From: CAKSQF01 sp964582375
GTDB taxonomy: Bacteria > Bacillota > Clostridia > Oscillospirales > CAG-272
DNA length: 61,390 bases
Direction of reading: 5' to 3'
NCBI GenBank assembly: GCA_964582375.1
Contig: CAZORL010000008.1
Span: 1-61,390 of the forward strand
Position 1 is the first letter of the stretch, and every line of letters begins with the position of its first letter. The translations under genes and the position numbers were made by a program. Of this stretch, positions 42,579 to 51,667 are shown in pieces. Below the pieces are notes generated by a model. That model was not told where the DNA came from. It did not search any database and was given only the letters and a program-made list of their open reading frames with translations.

Positions 42579-45440
42579 ATGGCAGGCAAAAACACAGGCA
42601 ACAAGTCGAGCGGCGGCAACAGCAGGGGCACGGGCGGCGGCAGATCACCGCAAAATCAGCCGAAAAAGCAGGATCAGCGGCAAAAGGTCGGCAAAGCGGA
42701 GATCGAACAGAGCGACATTGGTGCGCAGATCGTCTCGACGGTCTGCGGATTGCTCGGCGCGCTGATATTTTTGATACTTATTTTAACACGCATGAAGGAC
42801 GGAGCGTCGGGCGTCATCACGGGGCCTGTCGGATACTGCATCTGTGCCCTGCTCTACGGTCTGCTCGGCATCGGCGCATGGCTCGTCCCGATCGCATTGA
42901 TCTACATAGCACTTATCGCAAAGCGTGCGATCGCCACCGACACGATCGCCGCAAAAGTGATCGCTGCCGCGATATTCATCTGTTCGATGTCGTCGATATT
43001 TTATCTGTTTTTCAGTGTTTCACGCCCCGAAATGCCGCCTTTTTACGAATTAAAGCAGGCATGGGAGCTTTCCATCCAAACGGCGGCGCGCCCTGCCGTC
43101 AACCGAGGGGGAATCATCGGTGCGGCGATCGGCGGAGTTTTCTACTTATTGTTAAAAAAGATCGCTTGGATATTCATCCTTCTGATCGCGGCAGGTGCGA
43201 TGCTCGTTTTGACCGAGATCACGCCGTCGAGGATCGTTCGTGCGATAGTCTTGCTTATAAGAAGGATCAAAAACGCCCTTCGCTCTCGCGCCGAGATGCG
43301 TCGCGAGAGAGCCAAAGAGCTTGATCGCGAGGACGAGCGCAGGATCAAGGAGGCGCGCGAGATCGGAAAACGCGCAAGACAGCAGGCAAAAAGCGACGAG
43401 GAGGACGACGTTGAGGAGGATGTTGAGGACGAAAGACCGCATCGCAGGATAAAGATATTCCCGGACGAAGGCAAGCTCCCCGAGAGATCGGTGAGCATAA
43501 AGCCGCTTGAATACGAAAACATCGAGGAAAGCCGTCCGGTATCCGATCCCCGGCTTGGGCAAACGCTTCCGCCAAAGCTTGAGGAGGCGGCACTTGCAGC
43601 CGAAAAGGCGAGAGCGGCAAAAGAGCCTCCAGAGCCATACGATCCGAACCCATATGTCAACGGTAATGATAGCGGCAAGACGGACGGCAAGCCGGATCGC
43701 GAGCTGATCGACATTTTATTTGACGAAAACGGCGTTCCGCGTGACGGCTCGGGCGCAATCGGCGGTGATGACAACGCAAACAAGACCGAGAAAGCGGTCA
43801 AGGTCGAAGGAATGCAGGTTGACAGCTCGACAGGTGAGGTCATGTCATCGACCGACGATCAATTTGAAAAGATCGCCGATCTTCACGAGTCGGACGAAAA
43901 CGACCATGCGCTGACCGACCCGGATCTTGCCGATCCCGACGAGCAGACGCAAAGGCACGAATACAAATTTCCGCCGCTGACACTTCTTCACAAAGATCAG
44001 GGCGGACTGAACGCCGATCACTCGGAGGAGCTTAAGGCAAACGGTGTCAAGCTGGTATCGGCACTTGAGTCCTTCAAGGTCAAGACGAAGATCACATCGA
44101 TCTCGCGCGGACCGACGATAACAAGATACGAATTACTTCCCGATCAAGGCGTTCGCGTGCGTGCGATAGCAAATCTCGTTGACGACATTGCACTGAATCT
44201 TGAGACTTCGGGTGTCCGAATAGAGGCACCCATCCCGGGCAAGGCAGCCGTCGGAATCGAGGTGCCAAACCGCACAAGGGAGACGGTATATCTCCGCGAC
44301 CTGCTCGAAGATCCGAAATTCGGACAGGCGGGATCGCGTGTGACCGCCGCACTCGGAATGGATGTTGCGGGCGCGCCGATATTTGTTGACATCGCGAAGA
44401 TGCCCCACCTTTTGATCGCGGGAACAACAGGCTCGGGTAAATCGGTCTGCATAAACTCGCTGATCACTTCCCTTCTCTTCAGAGCCACCCCCGATGAGGT
44501 CAAGCTGATACTTATCGACCCCAAGAAGGTCGAGCTTGGAGTTTACAACAAGCTGCCGCACCTGCTGGTTCCGGTTGTCACAAATCCCAAAAAGGCGGCA
44601 GGCTCGCTGACATGGGCAGTCGCCGAGATGGAAAAGCGGTACGAGATGATCGAGGAGGCAGGCGTGCGCGATGTCAAGGGCTACAACAAGCTTGTTGACG
44701 AGACGGGCGTCGGCGAAAAGATGCCCTCGATAGTTATCGTCATCGACGAGCTTGCCGACCTCATGATGTCCGCCCCCGACACGGTCGAGGACTCGATCTG
44801 CCGCATAGCTCAAAAAGCGAGAGCGGCGGGCATGCACCTTATAATAGGTACACAGCGACCCTCGGTCGATGTTATCACCGGTCTGATCAAGGCAAACATT
44901 CCCTCACGTATTGCGTTCACCGTCCGCTCGAATGTTGACTCAAGAACGATCATCGACATAGCGGGTGCGGAAAAGCTGATCGGACAGGGCGACATGCTCT
45001 ATGCGCCGGTCGGAGCGATGAAGCCGATCAGAGTTCAGGGCGCATTTGTCTCGGATCGTGAGGTCGAGGCAGTCTGCGAATACATCAAGGACAGCTACGG
45101 CGAGGTCGAGTATGACAAGCGTGCGATCGACGAGATCCGCGAGCACGAGGCGGAATGTGAGGAATTCAGCAAAAAGAAGGGTGCGTTCGGCAGTGCGGAG
45201 GACGACGGCGAGATCGATCCGAAGTTTATGGAGTGCGTACACGTCGCGGTCGAGAGCGGAAAGATATCAACATCTCTCCTGCAACGCCGCATGGGACTCG
45301 GCTACGGTCGTGCGGCAAAGATCATCGACCGCATGACCGAAATGGGAATCGTATCCGCCCCCGACGGTCAAAAACCGAGAAACGTCCTTATATCAATGTC
45401 AGATTACCAAGAAATGGTAATGAGAAAAGAAGACAATTAA
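42579..45440 (+). CDS. ftsK: DNA translocase FtsK/SpoIIIE
   Basis: A 953-residue membrane-anchored DNA pump for chromosome segregation at division or sporulation. After a Gly/Ser/Gln-rich tail there are four membrane helices (about 48-210), a long charged linker (about 215-460), the alpha/beta motor (Walker A GTTGSGKS near 615; Walker B IVIVIDELADLM) and a C-terminal gamma winged-helix domain (about 885-945, with SLLQRRMGLGYGRAAKIIDRM) that reads KOPS/SRS sites. CAAGGAGG before the ATG. Confidence 0.97.
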   Translation: MAGKNTGNKSSGGNSRGTGGGRSPQNQPKKQDQRQKVGKAEIEQSDIGAQIVSTVCGLLGALIFLILILTRMKDGASGVITGPVGYCICALLYGLLGIGAWLVPIALIYIALIAKRAIATDTIAAKVIAAAIFICSMSSIFYLFFSVSRPEMPPFYELKQAWELSIQTAARPAVNRGGIIGAAIGGVFYLLLKKIAWIFILLIAAGAMLVLTEITPSRIVRAIVLLIRRIKNALRSRAEMRRERAKELDREDERRIKEAREIGKRARQQAKSDEEDDVEEDVEDERPHRRIKIFPDEGKLPERSVSIKPLEYENIEESRPVSDPRLGQTLPPKLEEAALAAEKARAAKEPPEPYDPNPYVNGNDSGKTDGKPDRELIDILFDENGVPRDGSGAIGGDDNANKTEKAVKVEGMQVDSSTGEVMSSTDDQFEKIADLHESDENDHALTDPDLADPDEQTQRHEYKFPPLTLLHKDQGGLNADHSEELKANGVKLVSALESFKVKTKITSISRGPTITRYELLPDQGVRVRAIANLVDDIALNLETSGVRIEAPIPGKAAVGIEVPNRTRETVYLRDLLEDPKFGQAGSRVTAALGMDVAGAPIFVDIAKMPHLLIAGTTGSGKSVCINSLITSLLFRATPDEVKLILIDPKKVELGVYNKLPHLLVPVVTNPKKAAGSLTWAVAEMEKRYEMIEEAGVRDVKGYNKLVDETGVGEKMPSIVIVIDELADLMMSAPDTVEDSICRIAQKARAAGMHLIIGTQRPSVDVITGLIKANIPSRIAFTVRSNVDSRTIIDIAGAEKLIGQGDMLYAPVGAMKPIRVQGAFVSDREVEAVCEYIKDSYGEVEYDKRAIDEIREHEAECEEFSKKKGAFGSAEDDGEIDPKFMECVHVAVESGKISTSLLQRRMGLGYGRAAKIIDRMTEMGIVSAPDGQKPRNVLISMSDYQEMVMRKEDN

Positions 45441-45480
45441 AAAAACCAGCCCTCGATGAAAGGTCGAGGGCTGATTTTTT
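45441..45480 (+). terminator. Terminator after ftsK
   Basis: CAGCCCTCGA pairs with TCGAGGGCTG around a 7-base loop, with A-rich sequence before and T6 after. Confidence 0.93.
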
Positions 45481-45548
45481 GAGCGGTCGTGGTATGATAG
45501 ATCGATCTCTCCGTACGGGTGCGGAAAACACGGACAAAGCAAGCTCTT

Positions 45549-45881
45549 CTACCGATAGATCATTTTTCTCATCACGCGCATGTAATCGCGCTTTGAATTG
45601 AAGACGGCAAGGATGTTGACCGTGTCTACGTCCCTTTGGTAATCATAGAAGATCAAATAATCGCCATGCACCAAAAATCGATACCCAAGGCTCATAAGAA
45701 CCCGATCTCGCGGAATGGCACCGATCTCAGGAAAACCTTCCAAGATCTCGCACTTTTTCTGAATATCCTTCAAAAACCGCTCGGCAACGCTCTTATCTCC
45801 CGACTCGCGTGCGATATAATATGTGACAGACCGCAGATCCTCTTTCGCCGTCGCGGTAAATTTAACTTTGCAGTTCATCAT
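45549..45881 (-). CDS. ParE/RelE-superfamily toxin
   Basis: A 110-residue toxin of the ParE/RelE fold: KVKFTATAKEDLRSVTYYIA at the start, a GFPEIGAIPRDR middle and GYRFLVHGDYLIFYDYQ, followed by INILAVFNSKRDY. The YLIFY and I-L-x-V-x-x-x-R-D patterns favour the ParE (gyrase) or RelE (mRNase) group, which cannot be separated here. Its start is three bases after the antitoxin stop, so the two are coupled. Confidence 0.85.
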   Translation of the reverse strand: MMNCKVKFTATAKEDLRSVTYYIARESGDKSVAERFLKDIQKKCEILEGFPEIGAIPRDRVLMSLGYRFLVHGDYLIFYDYQRDVDTVNILAVFNSKRDYMRVMRKMIYR

Positions 45882-45884
45882 ATG

Positions 45885-46193
45885 TCAGGTATCAAGGTCG
45901 AGATTCTGCAGATCGGCGAGAATATCGGCAACGGCAACGTTCGCATCCTCAATGCGACAAAGCTTAACATCGTCAGCCGCTTGCGCCAGATGTTCGTATA
46001 CGGCAAGCCTTGCCTCAAGCTCGGAAATGTAGTTCAGCCGTTCGCAAAAGTCCTCATGGCTGAGCAGAACGGTGTCTTCTTTGCCGTTTACCGTGATCGC
46101 GACCGGATTCTCGCGCGTCAGCTCCGAAACAGCGGCATAATTTGTTCGTATGTCTTTCGACGGACGTATTGATATCGGACGGTTCATGTTCAT
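45885..46193 (-). CDS. Phd/YefM-type antitoxin
   Basis: A 102-residue antitoxin. The N-terminal Phd/YefM domain (IRPSKDIRTNYAAVSELTRENPVAITVNGKEDTVLLSHEDF) binds DNA and dimerises. The C-terminal helical part wraps the toxin. GGAGAG precedes the ATG. Autoregulation of the pair is usual for this family. Confidence 0.88.
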   Translation of the reverse strand: MNMNRPISIRPSKDIRTNYAAVSELTRENPVAITVNGKEDTVLLSHEDFCERLNYISELEARLAVYEHLAQAADDVKLCRIEDANVAVADILADLQNLDLDT

Positions 46194-46328
46194 CTCTCCT
46201 TATCTTGATATTGTAAAAGTCGAACATATAACAAATCGGACATTAGTTAATCATGTTTAACGCAGATATGTTATAACCCACTCACCAAGTGATTAAGCTT
46301 TGCTTTTCAATCGGCTATCGGTAGTCAT

Positions 46329-46357
46329 ATTATATCACAATTTTACAACTATGTCAA
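46329..46357 (-). promoter_or_regulatory. Promoter of the toxin-antitoxin pair
   Basis: Minus strand TTGACA (46352-46357), 17 bp, TATAAT (46329-46334) with TGTGA before the -10 box. The leader of about 130 bases has AT-rich palindromes (GTTATAAC) that could be the antitoxin operator. Confidence 0.85.
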
Positions 46358-46389
46358 TAGGATATGATAAATTTTTACCCTTTATCCCC

Positions 46390-47136
46390 TCAGATCGTCT
46401 TAAGCTCCTTATAATGGGCAAGTGCGCCGATAAATTCCTCTTTGCTGTAGTCGAAATCGGAGAACGGAAAATCGAACACGCGCTCGCCGTCCTTGGAGAT
46501 GACCGCGCGATAGGTCGAAATGCTGTCTGTTATCTTGTCGGCAATGATCTCCGCCTTGTCAAAAGCATCGAACGAAAGCTCGGCAAATTTAGTCTCGTCC
46601 TTTTCCTCGACAAGCGAAAATGTCTCGGAGCCGATGACCAGGCGACGCTTTATTCTGTCCACATAGACAAATGTCAGAACGATCTCGGTGTCGATATATC
46701 TTCCGCTTCTCAGCTTGTACATCTTGTCGATATTTTCGGGGGTAACATTGCATCCGAGAAAGGACATCGACATCGTCTTCATATCCTCGGGAAAGTCGAT
46801 CTTGTCACCGCAAACATCGTCAAACTGCCCTTTTTTGACCTCAAAAATGTCGGTAACGTCCGACTCCTTGACAATATAGGCAAGTGCGACGCAAACGAGG
46901 ACTGCGCCCGCGATCAGAAGTATCCAGCCGGGGATATAGAAATAGAATATGCTGAAATACATCGCTAAAACGACCATGAGTCCGCCGACCCCCGCGCACC
47001 CTGCCGAAAAGGCGTAAAACTTGCCCATGCGCTCGCGGCGACGGCGATCGAAAAATTTTCTGTTGCGCGCGTAATCGATCTCGATCCCGGTTATGTCCTT
47101 CTCGTAGTGCTCATTCATTTGATTTGTGTAGTTCAT
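46390..47136 (-). CDS. Two-helix membrane protein of unknown function
   Basis: A 248-residue protein with a basic RNRKFFDRRRRERMG segment, two close membrane helices (about 42-90, GVGGLMVVLAMYFSIFYFY and ILLIAGAVLVCVALAYIV) and a soluble C-terminal domain of about 150 residues with alternating strands. No known motif was recognised. It is divergent from lexA and carries its own promoter. Confidence 0.75.
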   Translation of the reverse strand: MNYTNQMNEHYEKDITGIEIDYARNRKFFDRRRRERMGKFYAFSAGCAGVGGLMVVLAMYFSIFYFYIPGWILLIAGAVLVCVALAYIVKESDVTDIFEVKKGQFDDVCGDKIDFPEDMKTMSMSFLGCNVTPENIDKMYKLRSGRYIDTEIVLTFVYVDRIKRRLVIGSETFSLVEEKDETKFAELSFDAFDKAEIIADKITDSISTYRAVISKDGERVFDFPFSDFDYSKEEFIGALAHYKELKTI

Positions 47137-47174
47137 TTTGTCTCCGTTGCGATCATATTAAAAATTTCCGCGAT

Positions 47175-47203
47175 ATTATAGCATATTTTTTCCACAAAGT
47201 CAA
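47175..47203 (-). promoter_or_regulatory. Promoter of the two-helix membrane protein gene
   Basis: Minus strand TTGACT (47198-47203), 17 bp, TATAAT (47175-47180) with TGC before it. Confidence 0.85.
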
Positions 47204-47272
47204 CAGATTTGGGTGAATTTTTATGTTTTTGTCAAAGTTAACAATATGTTTACAAAAATCGGTCAAAAAAGC

Positions 47273-47286
47273 AGAACAAATGTTTG
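47273..47286. promoter_or_regulatory. LexA box of lexA
   Basis: AGAACAAATGTTTG matches the Bacillus-type operator CGAACRNRYGTTYG at all but the first base. It overlaps the lexA -35 box, the expected arrangement for autorepression. Confidence 0.8.
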
Positions 47287-47312
47287 AAATTTTCGAGAAA
47301 ATGTGATATAAT
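47284..47312 (+). promoter_or_regulatory. Promoter of lexA
   Basis: TTGAAA (47284-47289), 17 bp, TATAAT (47307-47312) with TGTGA before the -10 box. Confidence 0.88.
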
Positions 47313-47346
47313 AAAGCGGAAAGAAAAGATCGATCAGGAGGCAGGC

Positions 47347-47964
47347 ATGGAAAAGCTAACCGAAAAAGAGGAACAGATCTACCGATTTATCGGCGATTTC
47401 AACCGCAAAAACGGATATCCGCCGAGCGTTCGCGACATACAGAGCGGTCTGTCGATCAGATCGACATCGACCGTCCACAGCTACATAAACAAGCTCACCG
47501 AAAAGGGTGCACTCAACAAATCCTCGGGCAAGAGCCGCGGACTGCGGACCGAGGACATCGACCCGACGCAGAAAAATCACACGCGCATCCCGATGATCGG
47601 TAGGGTCACTGCCGGTCAGCCCATCCTTGCCGTCGAGAACATACGCGGATATCTCGATTTTCCGCTGCTCAAAAAATCGGCGCGCGACAACAGCACCTCT
47701 CTCTTTGCCCTGCGCGTCTCGGGCGAGAGCATGATCGAGGCGGGCATCATGGACGGTGACATCGTGGTCGTCAGAAAGCAATCTGCCGTCGAAAACGGCG
47801 AGATCGTCGTCGCACTTGTCGAGGACGGGGCGACCGTCAAGGCTTTTTACAAAGAAGACGGACATTTCAGACTTCAGCCGCGCAACAGCACGATGGATCC
47901 GATCATCGTTGACGAATGCACGATCATCGGCAAGGTCATCTCGGTCATGCGCTTCTACGACTGA
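47347..47964 (+). CDS. lexA: SOS repressor LexA
   Basis: A 205-residue repressor of DNA-damage genes. The winged-helix DNA-binding domain covers about 1-70 (PPSVRDIQSGLSIRSTSTVHSYI). The self-cleavage bond is Ala89-Gly90 (GRVTAGQP), with catalytic Ser128 (SGESM) and Lys165 (GATVKAF) of the S24 protease fold. AGGAGG precedes ATG 47347; the frame extension to 47284 begins inside the promoter. A small membrane-protein gene follows after 35 bases. Confidence 0.97.
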   Translation: MEKLTEKEEQIYRFIGDFNRKNGYPPSVRDIQSGLSIRSTSTVHSYINKLTEKGALNKSSGKSRGLRTEDIDPTQKNHTRIPMIGRVTAGQPILAVENIRGYLDFPLLKKSARDNSTSLFALRVSGESMIEAGIMDGDIVVVRKQSAVENGEIVVALVEDGATVKAFYKEDGHFRLQPRNSTMDPIIVDECTIIGKVISVMRFYD

Positions 47965-47999
47965 CGCATATTATAAATATAAAGGAAAGATTTCGATCA

Positions 48000-48707
48000 A
48001 TGTCAACAAAAACGACCGAGAATAAACGCTTGCTCCTGCTCATGACGGTCATCCTTCCGCTCGTGAGAGGGCTTATAGTGCGCCCGATCTCATTGATTTT
48101 TCAGGCAAATTCGCTCACTGTCCCCTATACGCTGACAAGCATTCTTGCGGAGGTCGTCTCGACTCTCGCCTTTTTCGGCGCACTCGCCCTCATGATCAAA
48201 TATATGTTCGGTGAGCGAGGAGATCTCGTCACGAAGACCTTCGCATGGCAATCGCTCTCCTTGGTGATTATCGGCTTTTTGCTTGAGATGCTCGTGCCGC
48301 TCGCACTTGCCTTTCTCGACGAGGTGATCGCCCCGAGCGGATTCTACTTCTGCAACCATTCACTGGCTCAGTTTGAAGACGCCGAGATACTCACAAATCT
48401 CGCACTTTACGCTTTTCTAAGCATAATCACGGTCTTCATCATCATGCCGATATCACTTCTCATCTGCCGATCGATCAAAAAAAGACGTCACGATGGCATC
48501 GACACCGCCCTCGCCGCGACGGCAATAGTCTATGTTGCTGTCTCACTTGTCATGACGATTGGGGACACAATACTCACCTTAACCGACGTGGGCACGCCAA
48601 AGACCCTCTCCGATGCGATATCGATCATCAGTCCCTACCTGAAAACGGCAGTATTTGCCATCCTCGGATGGTTCTTCATGGGACTCGTGACGGAACATAA
48701 CAAATAA
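48000..48707 (+). CDS. Polytopic membrane protein of unknown function, lexA operon
   Basis: A 235-residue protein with six likely helices (LLLLMTVILPLVRGLIV, SILAEVVSTLAFFGALALM, FAWQSLSLVIIGFLLEMLVPLAL, LALYAFLSIITVFIIMPISLLI, ALAATAIVYVAVSLVMTIG, TAVFAILGWFFMGLV). No family was recognised. It starts 35 bases after lexA with AAGGAAAG before the ATG and no promoter in between, so it is probably co-transcribed and SOS-inducible; that is inference. Confidence 0.75.
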   Translation: MSTKTTENKRLLLLMTVILPLVRGLIVRPISLIFQANSLTVPYTLTSILAEVVSTLAFFGALALMIKYMFGERGDLVTKTFAWQSLSLVIIGFLLEMLVPLALAFLDEVIAPSGFYFCNHSLAQFEDAEILTNLALYAFLSIITVFIIMPISLLICRSIKKRRHDGIDTALAATAIVYVAVSLVMTIGDTILTLTDVGTPKTLSDAISIISPYLKTAVFAILGWFFMGLVTEHNK

Positions 48708-48709
48708 TC

Positions 48710-48746
48710 AATTCGCCCCCGAAAGCAAATGCTTCGGGAGCGAATT
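48710..48746. terminator. Terminator between the lexA operon and cysS
   Basis: AATTCGC and GCGAATT flank CCGAA/TTCGG in an imperfect stem. It is followed by TTTT on the plus strand and A-rich sequence on the other side. Confidence 0.8.
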
Positions 48747-48772
48747 TTTCGGTTTTATTTAATTCTCCGGAC

Positions 48773-50173
48773 TCACCCGAGCTTCCACATTGTGCCGTTT
48801 TTGGTATCCTGAAGGACGACTCCCATGGCGGTCAGCTCGTTTCTGATCTCGTCGGCAAGCGCGTAATCCTTTGCCGCCTTTGCCTCGTTGCGGCGTGCGA
48901 TCAGGCTCTCGATCTTCTCGGTCGTCTCGGGATCGGCTTTGATCTCGCCGATGAATCCAAGCAGATTGCCAAGCTCAAGGAAGACATCGCCCGCGCGCTT
49001 TGCCGCCTGCTTGGTCGGATTGGTTGCGATGAAGCTGTTCAGCTCGCGCACGATCTCAAACAGCTCGGACACTGCGTCTGCCGTGTTGAAATCGTCGTCC
49101 ATACGCTCGATGAACGCCTTTTTGTGCTCGTCGAGTGCACGCTCAAGCTCTTCGGGCAACTCATCCGAGCCGTCGGGCGCATTTCTCAAATAGAATGCGA
49201 GGCACTCGGCACAGTTTTGTATGCGCTCGATTGAATTTTTCGCCGCCTCAATGACCTCGGTCGAGTAATTGATCGGCTTTCTGTAATGGCTCGACAGGAG
49301 GAAAAATCTGATCGCGGGATATCCGTAGACTGCCGCAACATCGCGCACGGTGAAGAAATTGTTGAGCGATTTCGACATTTTTTGGTTGTCAACATTGATA
49401 AATCCGTTGTGCATCCAATAATTTGCGAATTTGCATCCGTTTGCCGCCTCCGACTGCGCTATCTCGTTTTCGTGATGCGGGAAGGTAAGATCGACGCCGC
49501 CGCAGTGGAGATCGATCGTTTTGCCGAGATAGCGATTGACCATCGCAGAGCACTCGATGTGCCAGCCCGGTCTGCCCATTCCCCATGGGGACTTCCACGC
49601 CGGCTCACCTTCCTTCGCCGCCTTCCAAAGCGCGAAATCGATCGGATCTTCCTTGATCTCGCCGACCGCAATTCGCGCACCTGCCTCGAGATCCTCGATC
49701 GGCATGTGCGAGAGGCATCCGTAATTCTTGAACGAACGCGTCCTGAAATAGACATCGCCGCTCTCTGTGGCATATGCGTGACCGCTCTTTACAAGCTTCG
49801 ACACAAGCCCGATGATCTGACCGATATTCTCGGTCGCACGCGGATGAACGCTTGCCGCTTTGACACCAAGTCCCTCTGCATCAGTGAAATATTCGGCGAT
49901 GTAACGCTCGGCAATGTCGCCGATCGTGACACCCTCTTCGTTTGCCTTTTTGATCATTTTGTCGTCAACATCGGTGAAATTCTGCACAAATGTGACCTCG
50001 TATCCGCGATATTCGAGATAGCGGCGAAACATATCGAATACAACAAAGCATCTCGCATTGCCTATGTGAAAAAAGTTGTAGACAGTCGGTCCGCATGTGT
50101 AGATCTTCGCCTTGCCCGGCTCGATTGTTATAAATTCTTCCTTTTTTCCTGTCAGATCGTTGTAAATTTGCAT
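48773..50173 (-). CDS. cysS: Cysteinyl-tRNA synthetase
   Basis: A 466-residue class I synthetase. The zinc ligand C27 (YTCGPTVYN), HIGN at 36-39, ECSAM and the LTFPHHENEIAQSEA zinc region are present. KMSKS lies near 265-269. A DALR-type C-terminal domain completes the protein. It begins one base after the cysE stop, with the GAGGAC ribosome site inside the cysE end, so the two are coupled under T-box control. Confidence 0.97.
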   Translation of the reverse strand: MQIYNDLTGKKEEFITIEPGKAKIYTCGPTVYNFFHIGNARCFVVFDMFRRYLEYRGYEVTFVQNFTDVDDKMIKKANEEGVTIGDIAERYIAEYFTDAEGLGVKAASVHPRATENIGQIIGLVSKLVKSGHAYATESGDVYFRTRSFKNYGCLSHMPIEDLEAGARIAVGEIKEDPIDFALWKAAKEGEPAWKSPWGMGRPGWHIECSAMVNRYLGKTIDLHCGGVDLTFPHHENEIAQSEAANGCKFANYWMHNGFINVDNQKMSKSLNNFFTVRDVAAVYGYPAIRFFLLSSHYRKPINYSTEVIEAAKNSIERIQNCAECLAFYLRNAPDGSDELPEELERALDEHKKAFIERMDDDFNTADAVSELFEIVRELNSFIATNPTKQAAKRAGDVFLELGNLLGFIGEIKADPETTEKIESLIARRNEAKAAKDYALADEIRNELTAMGVVLQDTKNGTMWKLG

Positions 50174-50174
50174 T

Positions 50175-50882
50175 TTAGTTGTCCTCTTCTCTTTCTTTAT
50201 TTCCTTCAAGTGCCTCTATCCTGCCCTTGAGATCGGCAAGCTCGTGCGCAACCGGATCGGGGATGTTCATCTGATCGAGATCCTGCTCAACTCGCTCGCC
50301 GTCGCGGCGAACTACCTTTGCGGGGATGCCTACCGCCGTCGAATCGGGCGGTATCTCGCCGAGCACGATCGCACCTGCGGCGATCTTTGCCCTGTCGCCG
50401 ATGGTGACCGGACCGAGTATCTTCGCCCCCGCGCCGACCATCACGTTCTCGCCGAGCGTCGGATGTCGCTTGCCCGTGTGCTTGCCCGTGCCGCCGAGCG
50501 TGACACCCTGGTATATCGTGCAGTTGTCGCCGACCACCGCAGTCTCGCCGATCACGACACCTGCACCGTGATCGATAAACACACCCTTGCCAAGGCTCGC
50601 ACCCGGATGTATCTCGATGCCGGTCAAAAACTTCATCCCTTGGCTGATCGCACGCGCAGTAAGCACCATCCCATGGACGTGAAGGGCGTGCGAGAGCTTG
50701 TGCGCCGTCACCGCGTGAAATCCCGAGTAAAGCGTGACGACCTCAAGCGAACTCGCGGCGGCGGGATCACGCTCCTTTATCTGCTCGACATCGTAGGCAA
50801 TGTCACAGATCGTGTCGGCAACAGCATCTGCCGCACGGTCTAAATTCTTTGATATCTTTGATATTTTCTTGTAAATATCCAT
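50175..50882 (-). CDS. cysE: Serine O-acetyltransferase
   Basis: A 235-residue enzyme making O-acetylserine, the carbon skeleton for cysteine. The short N-terminal helical domain and left-handed beta-helix of hexapeptide repeats (GIEIHPGASLGKGVFIDHG, GVVIGETAVVGDNCTIYQGVTLGG) are clear. A Glu/Asp-rich C-terminal tail follows. ATG 50882 is best spaced from GAGGTG; a GTG six bases upstream overlaps it. It is first in the cysE-cysS operon. Confidence 0.96.
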   Translation of the reverse strand: MDIYKKISKISKNLDRAADAVADTICDIAYDVEQIKERDPAAASSLEVVTLYSGFHAVTAHKLSHALHVHGMVLTARAISQGMKFLTGIEIHPGASLGKGVFIDHGAGVVIGETAVVGDNCTIYQGVTLGGTGKHTGKRHPTLGENVMVGAGAKILGPVTIGDRAKIAAGAIVLGEIPPDSTAVGIPAKVVRRDGERVEQDLDQMNIPDPVAHELADLKGRIEALEGNKEREEDN

Positions 50883-50907
50883 AAACACACCTCAATTTGT
50901 GGATTAA

Positions 50908-51147
50908 CTAAAAATAAAAAACGCCCTTGCATATTTGCAAAGGCGATATATCGCGGTTCCACTTTGATTTGTAACTCTTGACCCTTAACGCGGGGGACGG
51001 ACGGAACTACCGGAAAAACCTTCGCCCCGTCGGCTCACGGGCGCACATTCCGATCGATCATAGGACGCTCCCAGCCCAAGACGCCCCTCTCTGCCTGACC
51101 AACTACCGTTCTTCTTCCCGCTCATAGCCGTTTTCATTTTCGATTGT
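50908..51147 (-). ncRNA. T-box leader controlling cysE-cysS
   Basis: The minus strand carries the conserved T-box AAGTGGAACCGCG (50952-50964), followed by a terminator stem (CGCC-TTTGCA/TGCAAGGGCG, 50922-50945) and a T-rich run. About 190 bases of stem I/III precede it. A UGU at 51045-51047 (GGAAUGUGC context) lies where a cysteine specifier could sit, fitting tRNA-Cys sensing. The specifier choice is inferred. Confidence 0.92.
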
Positions 51148-51153
51148 ACCTCT

Positions 51154-51182
51154 ATTATACTATATTTATCTCGATTTGTAAA
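51154..51182 (-). promoter_or_regulatory. Promoter of the T-box/cysE/cysS operon
   Basis: Minus strand TTTACA (51177-51182), 17 bp, TATAAT (51154-51159). Confidence 0.85.
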
Positions 51183-51667
51183 CACTTTTTCGAAAAATTT
51201 TTTATTTTTTGAGAAAAAAAGATGTAAGCCGATCACCGCCCGTACAGTTTCAAGTCAACGCCTGCGACCGACAGCTCCGTACAGATGGGCGGCGATTGGT
51301 AAAAAAACGGTTTTTTCAACAATTTGTCGAAAAAAGACCTTAACATGAATAAAAATTAGTCGCAAAGTTTTTTCACTTATACTTTGGAAATACTGTCCAT
51401 GAACACTTCGTGTTTGCCAAACAAATATCCCCTATTGAATGCACCATTCAATAAGGGATATGAGATAATAAATTGACCGATAAAGAAAGATGTTCCGCCG
51501 AGGGCTCCCTCCGAGGGAAACGATGATCAATAGATCGGCAACCGAACGCTCGTTCATCGGTAGGGGAGGGGCTTGCTCCTCCCGCTTCTTTTGCGGTTCG
51601 ATCTATAATAAATCGGCTGCCGAGGCAATCAAGTACGGCAGCCTTCCCCGATGGAGAAAATCTCTTT
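51183..51667. other. Gene-free stretch with hairpins and a repeat-like segment
   Basis: About 480 bases with no credible gene. It holds a stem of TATCCCCTATTGAATG with its near complement (51423-51460), a GGCTCCCTCCGAGGG segment (51508-51522) like the dispersed element at the window end, and a GGGGAGGGGCTTGCTCCTCCC stem. It borders the WYL pseudogene. Confidence 0.6.

Noticed and set aside
50985..51236. 83-residue gene on the minus strand
   Set aside because: It lies inside the T-box leader; the conserved RNA features explain this region.
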